Shown: piece after piece, positions 15,469 through 24,253 of the stretch | How positions within the stretch are numbered: position 1 is the first letter of the stretch | How the letters are laid out: each line of letters begins with the position of its first letter | Origin: Plantactinospora sp. BC1 | GTDB lineage: Bacteria; Actinomycetota; Actinomycetes; Mycobacteriales; Micromonosporaceae | Direction: 5' to 3' | Length of the DNA: 64,000 bases | Assembly: GCF_003030345.1 (NCBI RefSeq) | Contig: NZ_CP028158.1 | Coordinates: 682,001-746,000, forward strand | Program-made: the position numbers and the translations under genes | Notes under the pieces: model-generated | Told to the model about the DNA's origin: nothing | The model's input: the letters and a program-made list of their open reading frames with translations, nothing else | Database searches by the model: none

Positions 15469-15501
15469 CGATCATTTCGCGCCGGCAACGATCACTTCGC
15501 G
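15469..15501. repeat. Direct repeat upstream of the cholesterol-oxidase-like gene
   Basis: CGATCATTTCGCG (15469-15481) and CGATCACTTCGCG (15489-15501) differ at one base and are spaced exactly 20 bases, about two helical turns. They end 37 bases before the ATG, a plausible place for a tandem regulator site. Upstream, TTGACA at 15378-15383 could be a -35 box, but no good -10 is visible. I see nothing else in the 292-base divergent region. Confidence 0.45.
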
Positions 15502-15538
15502 GCCGGCCTCGACCACGTCCGAGCAGAGGGGGAACGAG

Positions 15539-17233
15539 ATGGCTCTCACCCGACGCGGCTTCCTCGAGGCGTCCGCCGTGACCGCATTCGGTGCACTGTG
15601 GACGCCGGGGGAGCGGCCGGCACCGCCGGACTTCCCGGCCGACGTACCCGTGCAGCGCGAGGCGTACCGCAACTGGGCCGGTGAGATCCAGGCGGACGGC
15701 GTCTGGACCTGCGCCCCCCGGACGGCCGCCGACGTGGTGACGGTGACAAACTGGGCGTACCGGCACGGCTACCTCGTCCGGGCCCGTGGCTACCGGCACA
15801 CCTGGGCACCGCTGACCCTCCCGGCCGACGGTACCGCCGACCGGACGATCCTGGTGGACACCACCCGGCACCTGACCTCGATGACCGTGCTCTCCACCGC
15901 ACCCGAGGCGGCGGTACGCGTCCAGGCCGGCGCCTCGATGGACGACCTCCTCGCCTTCCTCGAGGAACACGGGCTCGGCGTCACCAACACCCCCGCCCCG
16001 GGCGACCTGAGCGTCGGCGGGGTACTCGCGATCAACGGCCACGGCACCAGCGTGCCGGCCGACGGCGAGACCCGAACCCCCGGGCACAGCTACGGGTCGC
16101 TGAGCAACCTGATCCTCTCGCTCACCGCCGTGGTCTGGGACGCGGCGACCGGCGGGTACGCGCTGCGCACCTTCGACCGGGCCGACCCGGAGTGCGCGGC
16201 GCTGCTCACCCACGTCGGCCGGGCGTTCGTCACCGAGGTGACGCTGCGGGTCGGAGCCAACCAGAACCTCCGGTGCGTCAGCCGGGTCGACATCCCCGCC
16301 TCGGAACTCTTCGCCGCACCGGGCACCGGCGGCCGTACCCTGGCCAGCCACGTCGCGGCGGCCGGCCGGGTCGAGGCGATCTGGTTCGCCTTCACCGACA
16401 ACCCCTGGCTGAAGGTCTGGAGCGTCAGCCCGACCCGACCGCTGACCTCCCGCCCGGTGGTCACCCCGTACAACTACGTCTTCTCCGACAACGTCCCCGA
16501 GCCGGTCTCGGAACTGGCCGAGCAACTGCTGAACGGGGCGTGGGCGCTGGCCCCGACCTTCGGGCAGGTGCAGTACACCACCGCCGCCGCCGGGCTGACC
16601 GGCACGCTCGCCACCGACCTGTGGGGACCGTCGAAGAACCTGCTGCTCTACGTCAAGCCGACCACGCTGCGGGAGACCGCCAACGGGTACGCGGTGCACA
16701 CCGCCCGGGGCTCCATCCAGCGGGTGGTGCACGAGTTCGCCCGGTTCTACCAGCGGCAGTTGGCCGCGTACCAGGCCCGGGGCGAGTTCCCGGTGACCGG
16801 CCAGGTGGAGATCCGGGTCGCCGGGGTCGACCGGGCCGCCGACGTGGGCGTACCCGGGGCGGAGCCGCCGGCACTCTCCGCGGCCCGGCCCCGGGCCGAC
16901 CACCCGGAGTGGGACAGCGTGGTCTGGTTCGACGTGCTCACCTTCCCGACCGCGCCCCGGGCACACGCCTTCTACCGCGAGATGGAGACCTTCTTCTTCA
17001 CCAACTACACCGGCTCGTACGCCGGCTGCCGGGTCGAGTGGTCCAAGGGCTGGGGCTACACCGACTCCGCCGCCTGGGCCGATCCGACCATGCTGACCCG
17101 GACCGTGCCGGACTCCTACCGGCACGCGCCCGACCCGACCTGGGACGCGGCGGTGGCGGAGCTGAACTCCCACGACCCGCACCGGGTGTTCAGCAACGCC
17201 TTCCTCGACGTGCTGCTGCCCGGCACACCGTGA
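15539..17233 (+). CDS. Cholesterol oxidase-like flavoprotein (vanillyl-alcohol oxidase fold)
   Basis: A 564-residue Tat-exported oxidase: MALTRRGFLEASA is a twin-arginine signal. The FAD_binding_4 domain contains RARGYRHTWAPL, in which His87 aligns with the covalent FAD attachment site of the Brevibacterium class II cholesterol oxidase. The whole C-terminal part (NYVFSDNVPEPVSELAE, LWGPSKNLLLYVKPTTLR, RPRADHPEWDSVVWFDVL, DPHRVFSNAFLD) follows the cholesterol-oxidase substrate-binding domain. It should oxidise a sterol or similar alcohol with O2 outside the membrane; substrate not proven. A purine-rich AGAGGGGG precedes the ATG. Confidence 0.88.
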   Translation: MALTRRGFLEASAVTAFGALWTPGERPAPPDFPADVPVQREAYRNWAGEIQADGVWTCAPRTAADVVTVTNWAYRHGYLVRARGYRHTWAPLTLPADGTADRTILVDTTRHLTSMTVLSTAPEAAVRVQAGASMDDLLAFLEEHGLGVTNTPAPGDLSVGGVLAINGHGTSVPADGETRTPGHSYGSLSNLILSLTAVVWDAATGGYALRTFDRADPECAALLTHVGRAFVTEVTLRVGANQNLRCVSRVDIPASELFAAPGTGGRTLASHVAAAGRVEAIWFAFTDNPWLKVWSVSPTRPLTSRPVVTPYNYVFSDNVPEPVSELAEQLLNGAWALAPTFGQVQYTTAAAGLTGTLATDLWGPSKNLLLYVKPTTLRETANGYAVHTARGSIQRVVHEFARFYQRQLAAYQARGEFPVTGQVEIRVAGVDRAADVGVPGAEPPALSAARPRADHPEWDSVVWFDVLTFPTAPRAHAFYREMETFFFTNYTGSYAGCRVEWSKGWGYTDSAAWADPTMLTRTVPDSYRHAPDPTWDAAVAELNSHDPHRVFSNAFLDVLLPGTP

Positions 17234-17353
17234 CCCGGTCGCCGGGGCGCCGAGGTCGACGACCTGCGCCCTGAGCGAACAGGGCTGGCCCGGGCCGCCG
17301 CGCCGTGCGGGAATGGAATCGGCATCGGTGCGGCCGACCGGGGGAGGAACCGG

Positions 17354-18022
17354 ATGCGTGGTGGTGCGGCGTACGACGAGATCGCCGACTGGTACGAGGC
17401 CGAGTTCCTGCCCCGGCACACCGGCAGCGACGAACTGGAGATCGACCGGAGCCTGCGGCTGCTGCTCGGCCCCGGCGACGGGCCCTGCCTGGAACTCGGC
17501 TGCGGCACGGGTGCGTACGCCGGCTCGATCCGCGCCCTCGGCCGGACCCCGGTCGGCGTCGACATCTCGGCCGGCATGCTCCGGTACGCCCGCGACCGGC
17601 TGCCGGTCGTCCGGGCCGACGCCGCCCGGCTGCCGGTCCGGGACGGTGCGCTGCCGGCCGTCGTCGCGGTGATGGTGCACACCGACATGCCGGGATATCC
17701 GGCGGTGCTCCGGGAGGCGGCCCGGGTGCTGGCCCCCGGCGGGACCTTCGTGCACGTCGGCGTCCACCCGTGTTTCTGCGGCGGGTTCGCCGACCGCACC
17801 GACGGCGACGCGATCCTGATCCGCCCCGGCTACCGGGACAGCGCCTGGACGAGGGAGTCCTGGACCGACCGGGGGATCCGGGACAAGGTCGGCGCGACGC
17901 ACCATCCGCTGCCGGAGTTGCTGCACATGTTCCTGGACGCCGGGCTCACCTTCGAGCGGTTCGCCGAGGGCGGCGCGCCCACCCCGATCGTCCTCGCCGT
18001 CCGGGCCCGCCGGTCAGGCTGA
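17354..18022 (+). CDS. SAM-dependent methyltransferase (class I)
   Basis: A 222-residue Rossmann-fold methyltransferase of the Methyltransf_11 type. Motif I is LELGCGTGAYAG (about 48-59), followed by VGVDISAGML, the acidic DAARLPVRDG loop and REAARVLAPGGTFVHVG. The C-terminal region contains a Cys/His patch (HPCFCGGF) of unknown meaning. Substrate unknown. It follows the oxidase gene by 120 bases on the same strand and overlaps the convergent phosphatase gene by nine bases. Confidence 0.85.
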   Translation: MRGGAAYDEIADWYEAEFLPRHTGSDELEIDRSLRLLLGPGDGPCLELGCGTGAYAGSIRALGRTPVGVDISAGMLRYARDRLPVVRADAARLPVRDGALPAVVAVMVHTDMPGYPAVLREAARVLAPGGTFVHVGVHPCFCGGFADRTDGDAILIRPGYRDSAWTRESWTDRGIRDKVGATHHPLPELLHMFLDAGLTFERFAEGGAPTPIVLAVRARRSG

Positions 18023-18841
18023 GCCGGTCGCCGAACCGGTGCGCCCGGCGGCGCCGAGCTGCCGCAGCGCGGCGTCGTGCAGCGCCGGGGTCCCGGCGAA
18101 CAGCGCCGATCCGGCGGCCGGTCGGGACCGCCCGTCGAATCCGCTGTACCGGCCACCGGCCTCGGTCACGATCAGGCTGGTGGCGGCGAAGTCCCAGACC
18201 TGTCCCCGGGTCTGCACGGCGAGGTCCAGTTCGCCGCGCGCCACCAGCAGCGCCGGGTGGGTGCGCCACGGGGTCGGCGAGGTGACCGCCAGCAGCGGGG
18301 CGATCATCTCGCGTTCGGCCGGGTAGACCTGCTCGTCCGGCGGTACCACCCCGAGCCGGCCGCCGGGCAGCGGATCGGTCGGGTCGGATCCGCCGGTGCG
18401 CAGCGGTCGTACCCCGGTCACCCCGGTCCCGGAGATCTCCGCCTGGTGGGCACCGGAACCCCGCCGGGCCCACCAGATCGTCCGCTGCGCCGGCACGGCG
18501 GCGACCCCGACGACGATCTCGCCCGCCTCCTCCAGCGCGACGAGCACCTGCCAGCGCTCGTCACCGGCGACGAACTGCGCCGTACCGTCGATCGGGTCGA
18601 CGATCCAGCGCCGGGCGGCCTGCCCGGTCTGCCCGACCTCCTCGCCCAGGATCGCGTCGTCGGGCCGCGCCCCGGCGAGTACCTCCCGGACGGTGGCCTC
18701 GACGGCCCGGTCGGCCTCGGTCACCACGCTGCCGTCCGACTTCCGCTCCCGGTCGAGCCGGCCGAGGTCGGCGAAGTACCGGAGGGCGACGGCGGCGCCG
18801 GTCAGCGCGGCCCGCCGGGCAAGGAGAAGATCGTCTTCCAC
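18014..18841 (-). CDS. Inositol monophosphatase-family phosphatase
   Basis: A 275-residue Mg2+-dependent sugar or nucleotide phosphatase. The metal site is visible as GEE (67-69) and WIVDPIDGT (79-87, Asp82 and Asp85), with the C-terminal GQVWDFAATSLIVTEAGG supplying the last Asp. The overall pattern is nearest to actinobacterial histidinol-phosphatase (HisN-like) or CysQ-type members, but these cannot be separated here. Length is normal. It overlaps the convergent methyltransferase gene by nine bases. Confidence 0.85.
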   Translation of the reverse strand: MEDDLLLARRAALTGAAVALRYFADLGRLDRERKSDGSVVTEADRAVEATVREVLAGARPDDAILGEEVGQTGQAARRWIVDPIDGTAQFVAGDERWQVLVALEEAGEIVVGVAAVPAQRTIWWARRGSGAHQAEISGTGVTGVRPLRTGGSDPTDPLPGGRLGVVPPDEQVYPAEREMIAPLLAVTSPTPWRTHPALLVARGELDLAVQTRGQVWDFAATSLIVTEAGGRYSGFDGRSRPAAGSALFAGTPALHDAALRQLGAAGRTGSATGSA

Positions 18842-18884
18842 CGACCCATCCTCCCGGTCGACCGGGAGGATGGGCCGACCGGGG

Positions 18885-20354
18885 TCAGCGGTCGACCGGG
18901 GTCATCCGCAGGGCCAGGGCCGGGCACATCCGTACCGCCTTGCGGGCGCCCCCCTCCAGCCAGGTCGGCACCGGGGTGGACGGGAACGACGGGAAGCCGT
19001 TGGAGTCCAGCCGGACGAACTCCGGCACCACGCTGGCGCAGAGCCCGTGCCCGTCACAGCGCGACCAGTCCACCACCAGCTTCGAGGTCGGGGCGTCGGC
19101 CGCGTTGGGCAGCCCGAGGAGGCCCTTCACCTTCTTGCCGCAGGTGCCCCGCGCGGCGTGCGCCTCCAGGTCCTCGGTGAAGATCTCCAGCGCCGAGGTG
19201 GCGAACCGGGCCGTGCCGTCGGGGTGGCTGCACGCGCCGCGACCCTTCACCGCACCGGCCGCCGCCCGGACCACCTCGGCGGCGGCGCTGCCACCGACGA
19301 TCAGGTCCAGCGAGCGGGCCAGGTCCGGCAGGCCGAGTCGGCACGGCCCGCACTGCCCGGCCGACTCGCCGGCCAGGTAGGTGACGACCTGGGCGGCCTC
19401 GCCGAGCGGGCAGACCTCGGCGCTCAGCGGCATGATGATGCCGGCGCCGAGCGCGCCGCCGACCTTGGCGAAACCGGCCCGGGAGACCTCGGCGGTGGCG
19501 GCACCCTCGGCGCTGATCCACTTGCCGTGGTAACCGCCGGTGAGCACACCCGGCCCCTCCGGCGTCTCGCAGAGTTCCAGCACGTCCCGCAGCGGGATGC
19601 CGGTCGGGCACTCCACCACGGCAGGTCGCCCGGCGGCCCCGGTCACGGTGAGCAGCACCGTGCCGGGCTCGTCGGCGGTGCCGACCGTGCCGTACTCGTA
19701 CGGGCCGAGGCGGGCGGCCAGGGCGAGCTGGGCGTACGTCTCGGCGTTGGAGAGCAGCGTCGGCAGCCCGCCCACCCCGGTGTCGCTGGCCCGTACCTTG
19801 CGCCCCGGCGGGATGTGCGCCTCGCCGTTGATCCCGCGCACCAGGGCGCCACCCTCGCCGGAGATGAACCGGTGCGGCACGGTGACGATGCCGGTGCGTA
19901 CCGGCATCCGGCGCTCGGCCAGCGCGGCGGTCAGCGACGCCTCACCGATGCCGTCGTCGGCGACCCCGATGACGATCTCGTCGGCGTCCAGCGCGTAGGC
20001 GGCGATCGCGGCCCCGTCGAGGATCAGGTGCGGCGCGCGGGTGAGCAGCGCCTTGTCCTTCCAGGCGCCCGGCTCGCCCTCGGTCGCGTTCACCACCACC
20101 ACGGTCGGCAGGTCCTGCCGGTCCGCCGACTCCAGTACCGCCCGGAACTTGCGGGCGAACGGGAAGCCGGCGCCGCCCTTGCCCTTGAGTTCGATCCCCT
20201 CGACGAGTCGGAGCAGGCCCTTGGGGGAGAGCGGGTTGACGGCACCGTGCACCATCTCGTGCGCGGTCAGGTCGAGCCGGCCGAACTCGTCGAAGCCGGC
20301 GGTGAGCCGGGGTTCGCCGAAGCAGGCGACCGGGGGTACGGCGGTCAGACTCAC
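18885..20354 (-). CDS. NuoF-like flavoprotein fused to a ferredoxin domain
   Basis: A 489-residue electron-transfer protein. The N-terminal part has the NuoF FMN/NADH region (GKGGAGFPF, 58-66; NATEGEPGAWKD), then an SLBB segment and the NADH_4Fe-4S domain. The N3-cluster motif is degenerate: SAGQCGPCR has Ala332 where SCGxCxPC would have its first Cys, leaving Cys335, Cys338 and Cys375. The C-terminus is a small ferredoxin with Cys433, Cys439 and Cys477 (RCDGHGLC and MCPAL), the spacing of [3Fe-4S] ferredoxins. The GTG start overlaps the stop of the membrane reductase gene (GTGA), so the pair probably forms one NAD(P)H-to-haem chain. Confidence 0.85.
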   Translation of the reverse strand: MSLTAVPPVACFGEPRLTAGFDEFGRLDLTAHEMVHGAVNPLSPKGLLRLVEGIELKGKGGAGFPFARKFRAVLESADRQDLPTVVVVNATEGEPGAWKDKALLTRAPHLILDGAAIAAYALDADEIVIGVADDGIGEASLTAALAERRMPVRTGIVTVPHRFISGEGGALVRGINGEAHIPPGRKVRASDTGVGGLPTLLSNAETYAQLALAARLGPYEYGTVGTADEPGTVLLTVTGAAGRPAVVECPTGIPLRDVLELCETPEGPGVLTGGYHGKWISAEGAATAEVSRAGFAKVGGALGAGIIMPLSAEVCPLGEAAQVVTYLAGESAGQCGPCRLGLPDLARSLDLIVGGSAAAEVVRAAAGAVKGRGACSHPDGTARFATSALEIFTEDLEAHAARGTCGKKVKGLLGLPNAADAPTSKLVVDWSRCDGHGLCASVVPEFVRLDSNGFPSFPSTPVPTWLEGGARKAVRMCPALALRMTPVDR

Positions 20355-22147
20355 CGCGCTTCACCTTTCAGACTGGTCCAGTACGCGCCCTCCTCGGCCG
20401 CCTCGTCCGGGTCGTCCCGACGCCGGGAGGACCGGCCGGACGGCTCGTCGGACCTGCGGGACCGGCGGGTGGCGAGGTCGATCAGGGCAGGCTTCTCGTC
20501 GTCGTCATCGTCGTCGTCCGCCCGGGCGACGAGATTCGGCTCGTACCGGGCGGCCCGGCCCCACTCCGCGGTGCTCTCCTCGGCGTCGTCGGCGCCGCGG
20601 GCGCGGCTGTGCCGTCCGGAGCGGTCGTCCGGTTCCTCGTCGGCGGCCCGCCGTCGCCGGCCGGCCCGGGTGGCACCGCTCGGCGTCGGCTCGTCGTCGG
20701 GCTCGCGCCAGGAGCGCCGTCCCGACCCGTCGGTGTCCCGTCGGGACCGCCGGCTCTCGCCGGGCTCGTCACCGGCCGAGGTGTCGTCCCAGGCGCGTGG
20801 CGGGCGGTACATCGCGTCGTCCTCGCCGCCCCGTGGCCGATCCCACGGGTCGCCCGGCTCGTCGCCGGCCGCCCAGCGTCGGGGGCTGTCCCAGGGCAGT
20901 TCGGCGTCGCTGAACGCGTCGCCCTGGTCCCGGCCGCCCGACATGCTGCCCGGCGGCGGCACCTCGGGTACGGCGAAGCGGTCGGAGCGGCTGCGGGGGG
21001 CGTACGTGCTGTCGAGTTCTCCGGCCCGGGCCCAGGCGTCGATCGCCGACTCCGAGCCGCCGCGCAGGTCGGAGAGGCTCTCCCGGCGACGCCGGCCACC
21101 GCCCTGGGTGTCGTCCGGCCGGCCGCCGTAGGTGTCCCGCTCGTCGCGGCCGGCCCGGCCCGCCGGCTGGCCGCGCCGCCCGCTCACGGCGTCCGAGTCG
21201 TCCCAGCGGTTGCCCCGGCCGCCGCCGCGCCGGCCGGCGAGGGTGTCGTCCTCCCACCGGCTGCGCCGGCTCCGGCCGCCCTCCCGAGCGGGGGAGTTGG
21301 CCCGGCTGGCCCGGATCTCGTCGGCGGTGCGCCGCTTGGCCGGCGCCATCGAGCTGGTCCGGCCGACCGGACCCGGCTTGCCCGGCCTGCCGGCCCGTCC
21401 CGGCTTGCCCGCCCGGCCGACCGGGGAGAGCGCGCCGGTGGTCTGGCCCAGTTCCGCCCGCTTGCGACCCAGCGACACGGAGAGTCGGACACCCAGCAGC
21501 GCCAGTACGAGAGCCACGCAGAGCAGATAACTCAGGGTGACCCAGGTGGCCGCGGCCCGGCCGGCCTGGAGGCCGTGCACCAGCGCGATCGGCCAGGCGG
21601 CGTACGAGATGCTGTGCAGGGTCCGCCAGAGCCACGGCTTGCCGACCCCGGCGAACCGGGCCCGGACCAGTCCGGTCCAGAGCACCGCCACCATCATCGC
21701 CCCGGCCACGGTGCCCAGCCCGACGTAGACGTCGGCACCGTTGACGAAGGGCAGCAGCGCCTTGTCAGGGCTGATGTGACCGGCCGCGATCTTGGTCAAC
21801 ACGTGCAGCACCAGGGCGAAGACCGCGATGATGCCGAGGGACCGGTGGGCCGACTGGAGCAGCACCCGGTGCCGGATCAGCAGGACGATCCGGTCGGTCG
21901 CCACCAGACCGACCATCACGGTCAGGCTCAACGCGACCAGGGTGGCCGGTCCGGCGAAGAACGCCATGTAGACGAACATGTAGGCGTTGATCAGCCCACC
22001 GATCGGGCTCAGCATCGCCGCCGCCCAGAGCACCGCCAGGGCCGAGACGACGAGCAGGGCCACCGCACCCTGCGGCTTGGGTGTGCTGCCCCGGCTGGTG
22101 AAGCTCATGGGGACGCTGGCACGCTGAATCTGTCTCGTCCGGGCCAT
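20351..22147 (-). CDS. Ferric reductase-like haem membrane protein with long disordered tail
   Basis: A 598-residue protein. Residues 25-220 hold six transmembrane helices of the ferric-reductase-like domain, with two His pairs, His101/His115 and His178/His191, at spacings typical of bis-His haems. Residues from about 225 are disordered, first Gly/Pro/Lys-rich, then a long Arg/Asp/Glu/Gly stretch with an Asp run, ending with WTSLKGEAR. No flavin domain is fused; the coupled NuoF-like gene downstream probably supplies electrons. The ATG at 22147 is used, with GAGGAG close before it. Confidence 0.82.
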   Translation of the reverse strand: MARTRQIQRASVPMSFTSRGSTPKPQGAVALLVVSALAVLWAAAMLSPIGGLINAYMFVYMAFFAGPATLVALSLTVMVGLVATDRIVLLIRHRVLLQSAHRSLGIIAVFALVLHVLTKIAAGHISPDKALLPFVNGADVYVGLGTVAGAMMVAVLWTGLVRARFAGVGKPWLWRTLHSISYAAWPIALVHGLQAGRAAATWVTLSYLLCVALVLALLGVRLSVSLGRKRAELGQTTGALSPVGRAGKPGRAGRPGKPGPVGRTSSMAPAKRRTADEIRASRANSPAREGGRSRRSRWEDDTLAGRRGGGRGNRWDDSDAVSGRRGQPAGRAGRDERDTYGGRPDDTQGGGRRRRESLSDLRGGSESAIDAWARAGELDSTYAPRSRSDRFAVPEVPPPGSMSGGRDQGDAFSDAELPWDSPRRWAAGDEPGDPWDRPRGGEDDAMYRPPRAWDDTSAGDEPGESRRSRRDTDGSGRRSWREPDDEPTPSGATRAGRRRRAADEEPDDRSGRHSRARGADDAEESTAEWGRAARYEPNLVARADDDDDDDEKPALIDLATRRSRRSDEPSGRSSRRRDDPDEAAEEGAYWTSLKGEAR

Positions 22148-22372
22148 CTGCTCCTCGATCTTCCGCCTCGGCGCCCACCACCGCGCCCCGCCTGCCCACC
22201 CGTCGCGTGACGGGCACGGCCGCCTATTGTGCCCCGCCCCGATCACGCCACTTTGGGCGGAGTCGTACCGCCGCGCGTCGCTCGACGGCGGTCCGACCCC
22301 CATCAGGTACGGGAAAACGGGCCGGGGGGATGAGTCCCGTGCCGATTATGTTTCACGATCGGTGGAGTTGGC

Positions 22373-22391
22373 TGCCCCCGGGGGGTGGGCA
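22373..22391. terminator. Possible terminator after the OFA transporter operon
   Basis: TGCCC (22373-22377) pairs with GGGCA (22387-22391) around a CCCCCGGGGG centre, nine bases past the stop of the small membrane protein (minus strand). The rest of the 252-base gap up to 22400 should hold the promoter of the ferric-reductase-like gene; no clear box is seen. Confidence 0.4.
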
Positions 22392-22399
22392 ATCCGGGG

Positions 22400-22522
22400 T
22401 CAACCGGTGAAGAGCTTCGCCGCGGTGATGACGGTCTGTACGACGCCGTACCCGAGGAGTGCCGCGACCAGCAGCCACGAGATCCAGAGTCGGCCGGACT
22501 GGTTCTTCGGTTGCCCGGTCAT
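22400..22522 (-). CDS. 40-residue single-helix partner of the MFS transporter
   Basis: A 40-residue protein: a polar start (MTGQPKNQSGR), one transmembrane helix (about 12-34, WISWLLVAALLGYGVVQTV) and a short tail. Its ATG overlaps the stop of the OFA-family transporter gene by four bases (ATGA). Small proteins of this kind directly after oxalate/formate-type transporters are annotated in actinobacteria as MFS small subunits. A structural or stabilising role is inferred. Confidence 0.75.
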   Translation of the reverse strand: MTGQPKNQSGRLWISWLLVAALLGYGVVQTVITAAKLFTG

Positions 22523-23997
22523 CGGGTGCTGCTCCTCTCGGTGCCGGTCGCGTCGGCGGCCGTCGCGGCGGGGGTGGTGGGGTCGGGGCGCTCGCCCTCC
22601 GTCGGCTCCGGAACGGGTGCGTCCGTCGTCCGGGCCGGCTCGTGGAAGCGGTCCGGCACCGGCCGGATCAGCAGGTTCGCCACGAACCCGATGGCCAGTA
22701 CGCCGACCATGGTGAACAGTGCGGGCTGGTAGGCGGCGGCGGTGAGCGTACCGGGCTTGCCCTGTGCGTCGAGGAAGCCGTTGATGATCAGGGGACCGGC
22801 GATACCCGCCGCCGACCAGGCGGTCAGCAGCCGGCCGTGGATGGCGCCGACCTGGTAGGTGCCGAAGAGGTCCCGCAGGTAGGCCGGCACGGTGGCGAAG
22901 CCGCCGCCGTAGAAGGAGAGGATGACGCAGGCCAGCAGGACGAAGAGTGCGGTCGCGGTGGAGCCGACCAGGGCGAGCAGGGCGTAGAGCACCATGCCGA
23001 CGCCGAGGTAGACCATGTAGATCGGCTTGCGCCCGATCACGTCCGAGGTGGACGACCAGGCGAACCGGCCGGCCATGTTGAACAGTGAGAGCAGTCCGAC
23101 GAAGCCGCCGGCCGCCGCGATGGTGACGCTGGAGGTGCCGCCGTCCCGGAAGAAGTCCTGGATCATCGGGCTGGCCTGTTCCAGGATGCCGATCCCGGCG
23201 GTGACGTTGCAGAAGAGCGCGATCCAGAGCAGCCAGAACGAGCGGGTGCGGATCGCGTTCGACGCCGAGACGTTCGCCGTGGTCACCAGGGGCTTGGCGG
23301 CCACCGTACCCGGGTCGAAGCCGGCGGGGCGCCAGCCCGGCGCCGGGACCCGGACGTTGAAGACCCCGAACATCATGATGGCGAAGTAGCCGATGCCGAG
23401 GGTGACGAAGAGCCCGACCAGGGCGCCGCCGGAGGCGACCGAGGCGGAGTTGGCCGGGTCGTAGCCGGGGTCGTAGAGCGAGAGCAGTTGCCGGCTCAGC
23501 GGGCTGGCCAGCATCGCGCCGCCGCCGAAGCCCATGATCGCCAGGCCGGTGGCCAGGCCGGGACGGTCCGGGAACCACTTGATCAGCGTGGAGACCGGCG
23601 AGATGTACCCGATGCCGAGGCCGATCCCGCCGAGGAAGCCGTAGCCCAGGTAGACCAGCCAGAGCTGCCCGGTCGCGATCCCCAGCGCACCGACCAGGAA
23701 GCCGGCGGCCCAGAAGGAGGCCGAGACGAACATCGCCTTGCGGGGGCCGTTCGACTCCACCCAGGTGCCGCCGAGCGCTGCCGAGAGGCCGAGCATCACG
23801 ATGGCGATGCTGAAGATGACCCCGATCGCGGTCTGGCTCGCGTCGAAGTGCGCGATCAGCGAGTTCTTGTAGACGCTCGTCGCGTACGCCTGACCGATGC
23901 AGAGGTGCACCGAGAGGGCCGCCGGAGGTATCAGCCAGCGACTGTATCCCGGTGGAGCGACGGTGTGCTGGTGGTCGAGTGCGGTCATCAGCGACAC
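22519..23997 (-). CDS. OFA-family MFS transporter (oxalate/formate antiporter type)
   Basis: A 492-residue, 12-helix transporter. IGQAYATSVYKNSLIAHF in helix 1, ALGGTWVESNGPRKAMF in the A loop, GIGLGIGYISPVSTLIKWFPDRPG and the domain-joining segment RTRSFWLLWIALFCNVTAG are typical of OFA family members, which exchange oxalate, formate or related carboxylates. The GTG at 23997 is preferred to ATG at 23988 because AGG lies at suitable distance before it. It is coupled to the 40-residue protein downstream. Substrate is not determined. Confidence 0.88.
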   Translation of the reverse strand: MSLMTALDHQHTVAPPGYSRWLIPPAALSVHLCIGQAYATSVYKNSLIAHFDASQTAIGVIFSIAIVMLGLSAALGGTWVESNGPRKAMFVSASFWAAGFLVGALGIATGQLWLVYLGYGFLGGIGLGIGYISPVSTLIKWFPDRPGLATGLAIMGFGGGAMLASPLSRQLLSLYDPGYDPANSASVASGGALVGLFVTLGIGYFAIMMFGVFNVRVPAPGWRPAGFDPGTVAAKPLVTTANVSASNAIRTRSFWLLWIALFCNVTAGIGILEQASPMIQDFFRDGGTSSVTIAAAGGFVGLLSLFNMAGRFAWSSTSDVIGRKPIYMVYLGVGMVLYALLALVGSTATALFVLLACVILSFYGGGFATVPAYLRDLFGTYQVGAIHGRLLTAWSAAGIAGPLIINGFLDAQGKPGTLTAAAYQPALFTMVGVLAIGFVANLLIRPVPDRFHEPARTTDAPVPEPTEGERPDPTTPAATAADATGTERSSTR

Positions 23998-24168
23998 GAC
24001 GTACCTCGTTTGCGGCAGGGCGGGCGTGGCGCGGTGCTACGGATCGGTCGTCCCGCGTTGACGCCAGCCGCGGTGGCTTTGCTCTTCGCCCGGAACCTAT
24101 TCCCCGATCCGGGCTACCTTGATCATCGATGTCTCACCGATCGGCGGACGGTCGATCGGCTGAGCCGA

Positions 24169-24187
24169 ACGGTAGTTCGTATACCGT
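24169..24187. promoter_or_regulatory. Inverted repeat ACGGTA-N7-TACCGT
   Basis: Perfect six-base arms with a seven-base spacer, 172 bases upstream of the OFA transporter start and 67 bases past the sirtuin stop. It could be an operator for the transporter. No regulator of obvious fit is encoded next to it. Confidence 0.4.
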
Positions 24188-24253
24188 ACGCGGTCGCCAG
24201 CGTCGCTCGTCCGGGGCGCGTCCGGCCCGGCGGGGCGGGCCGGACGCACTCGA

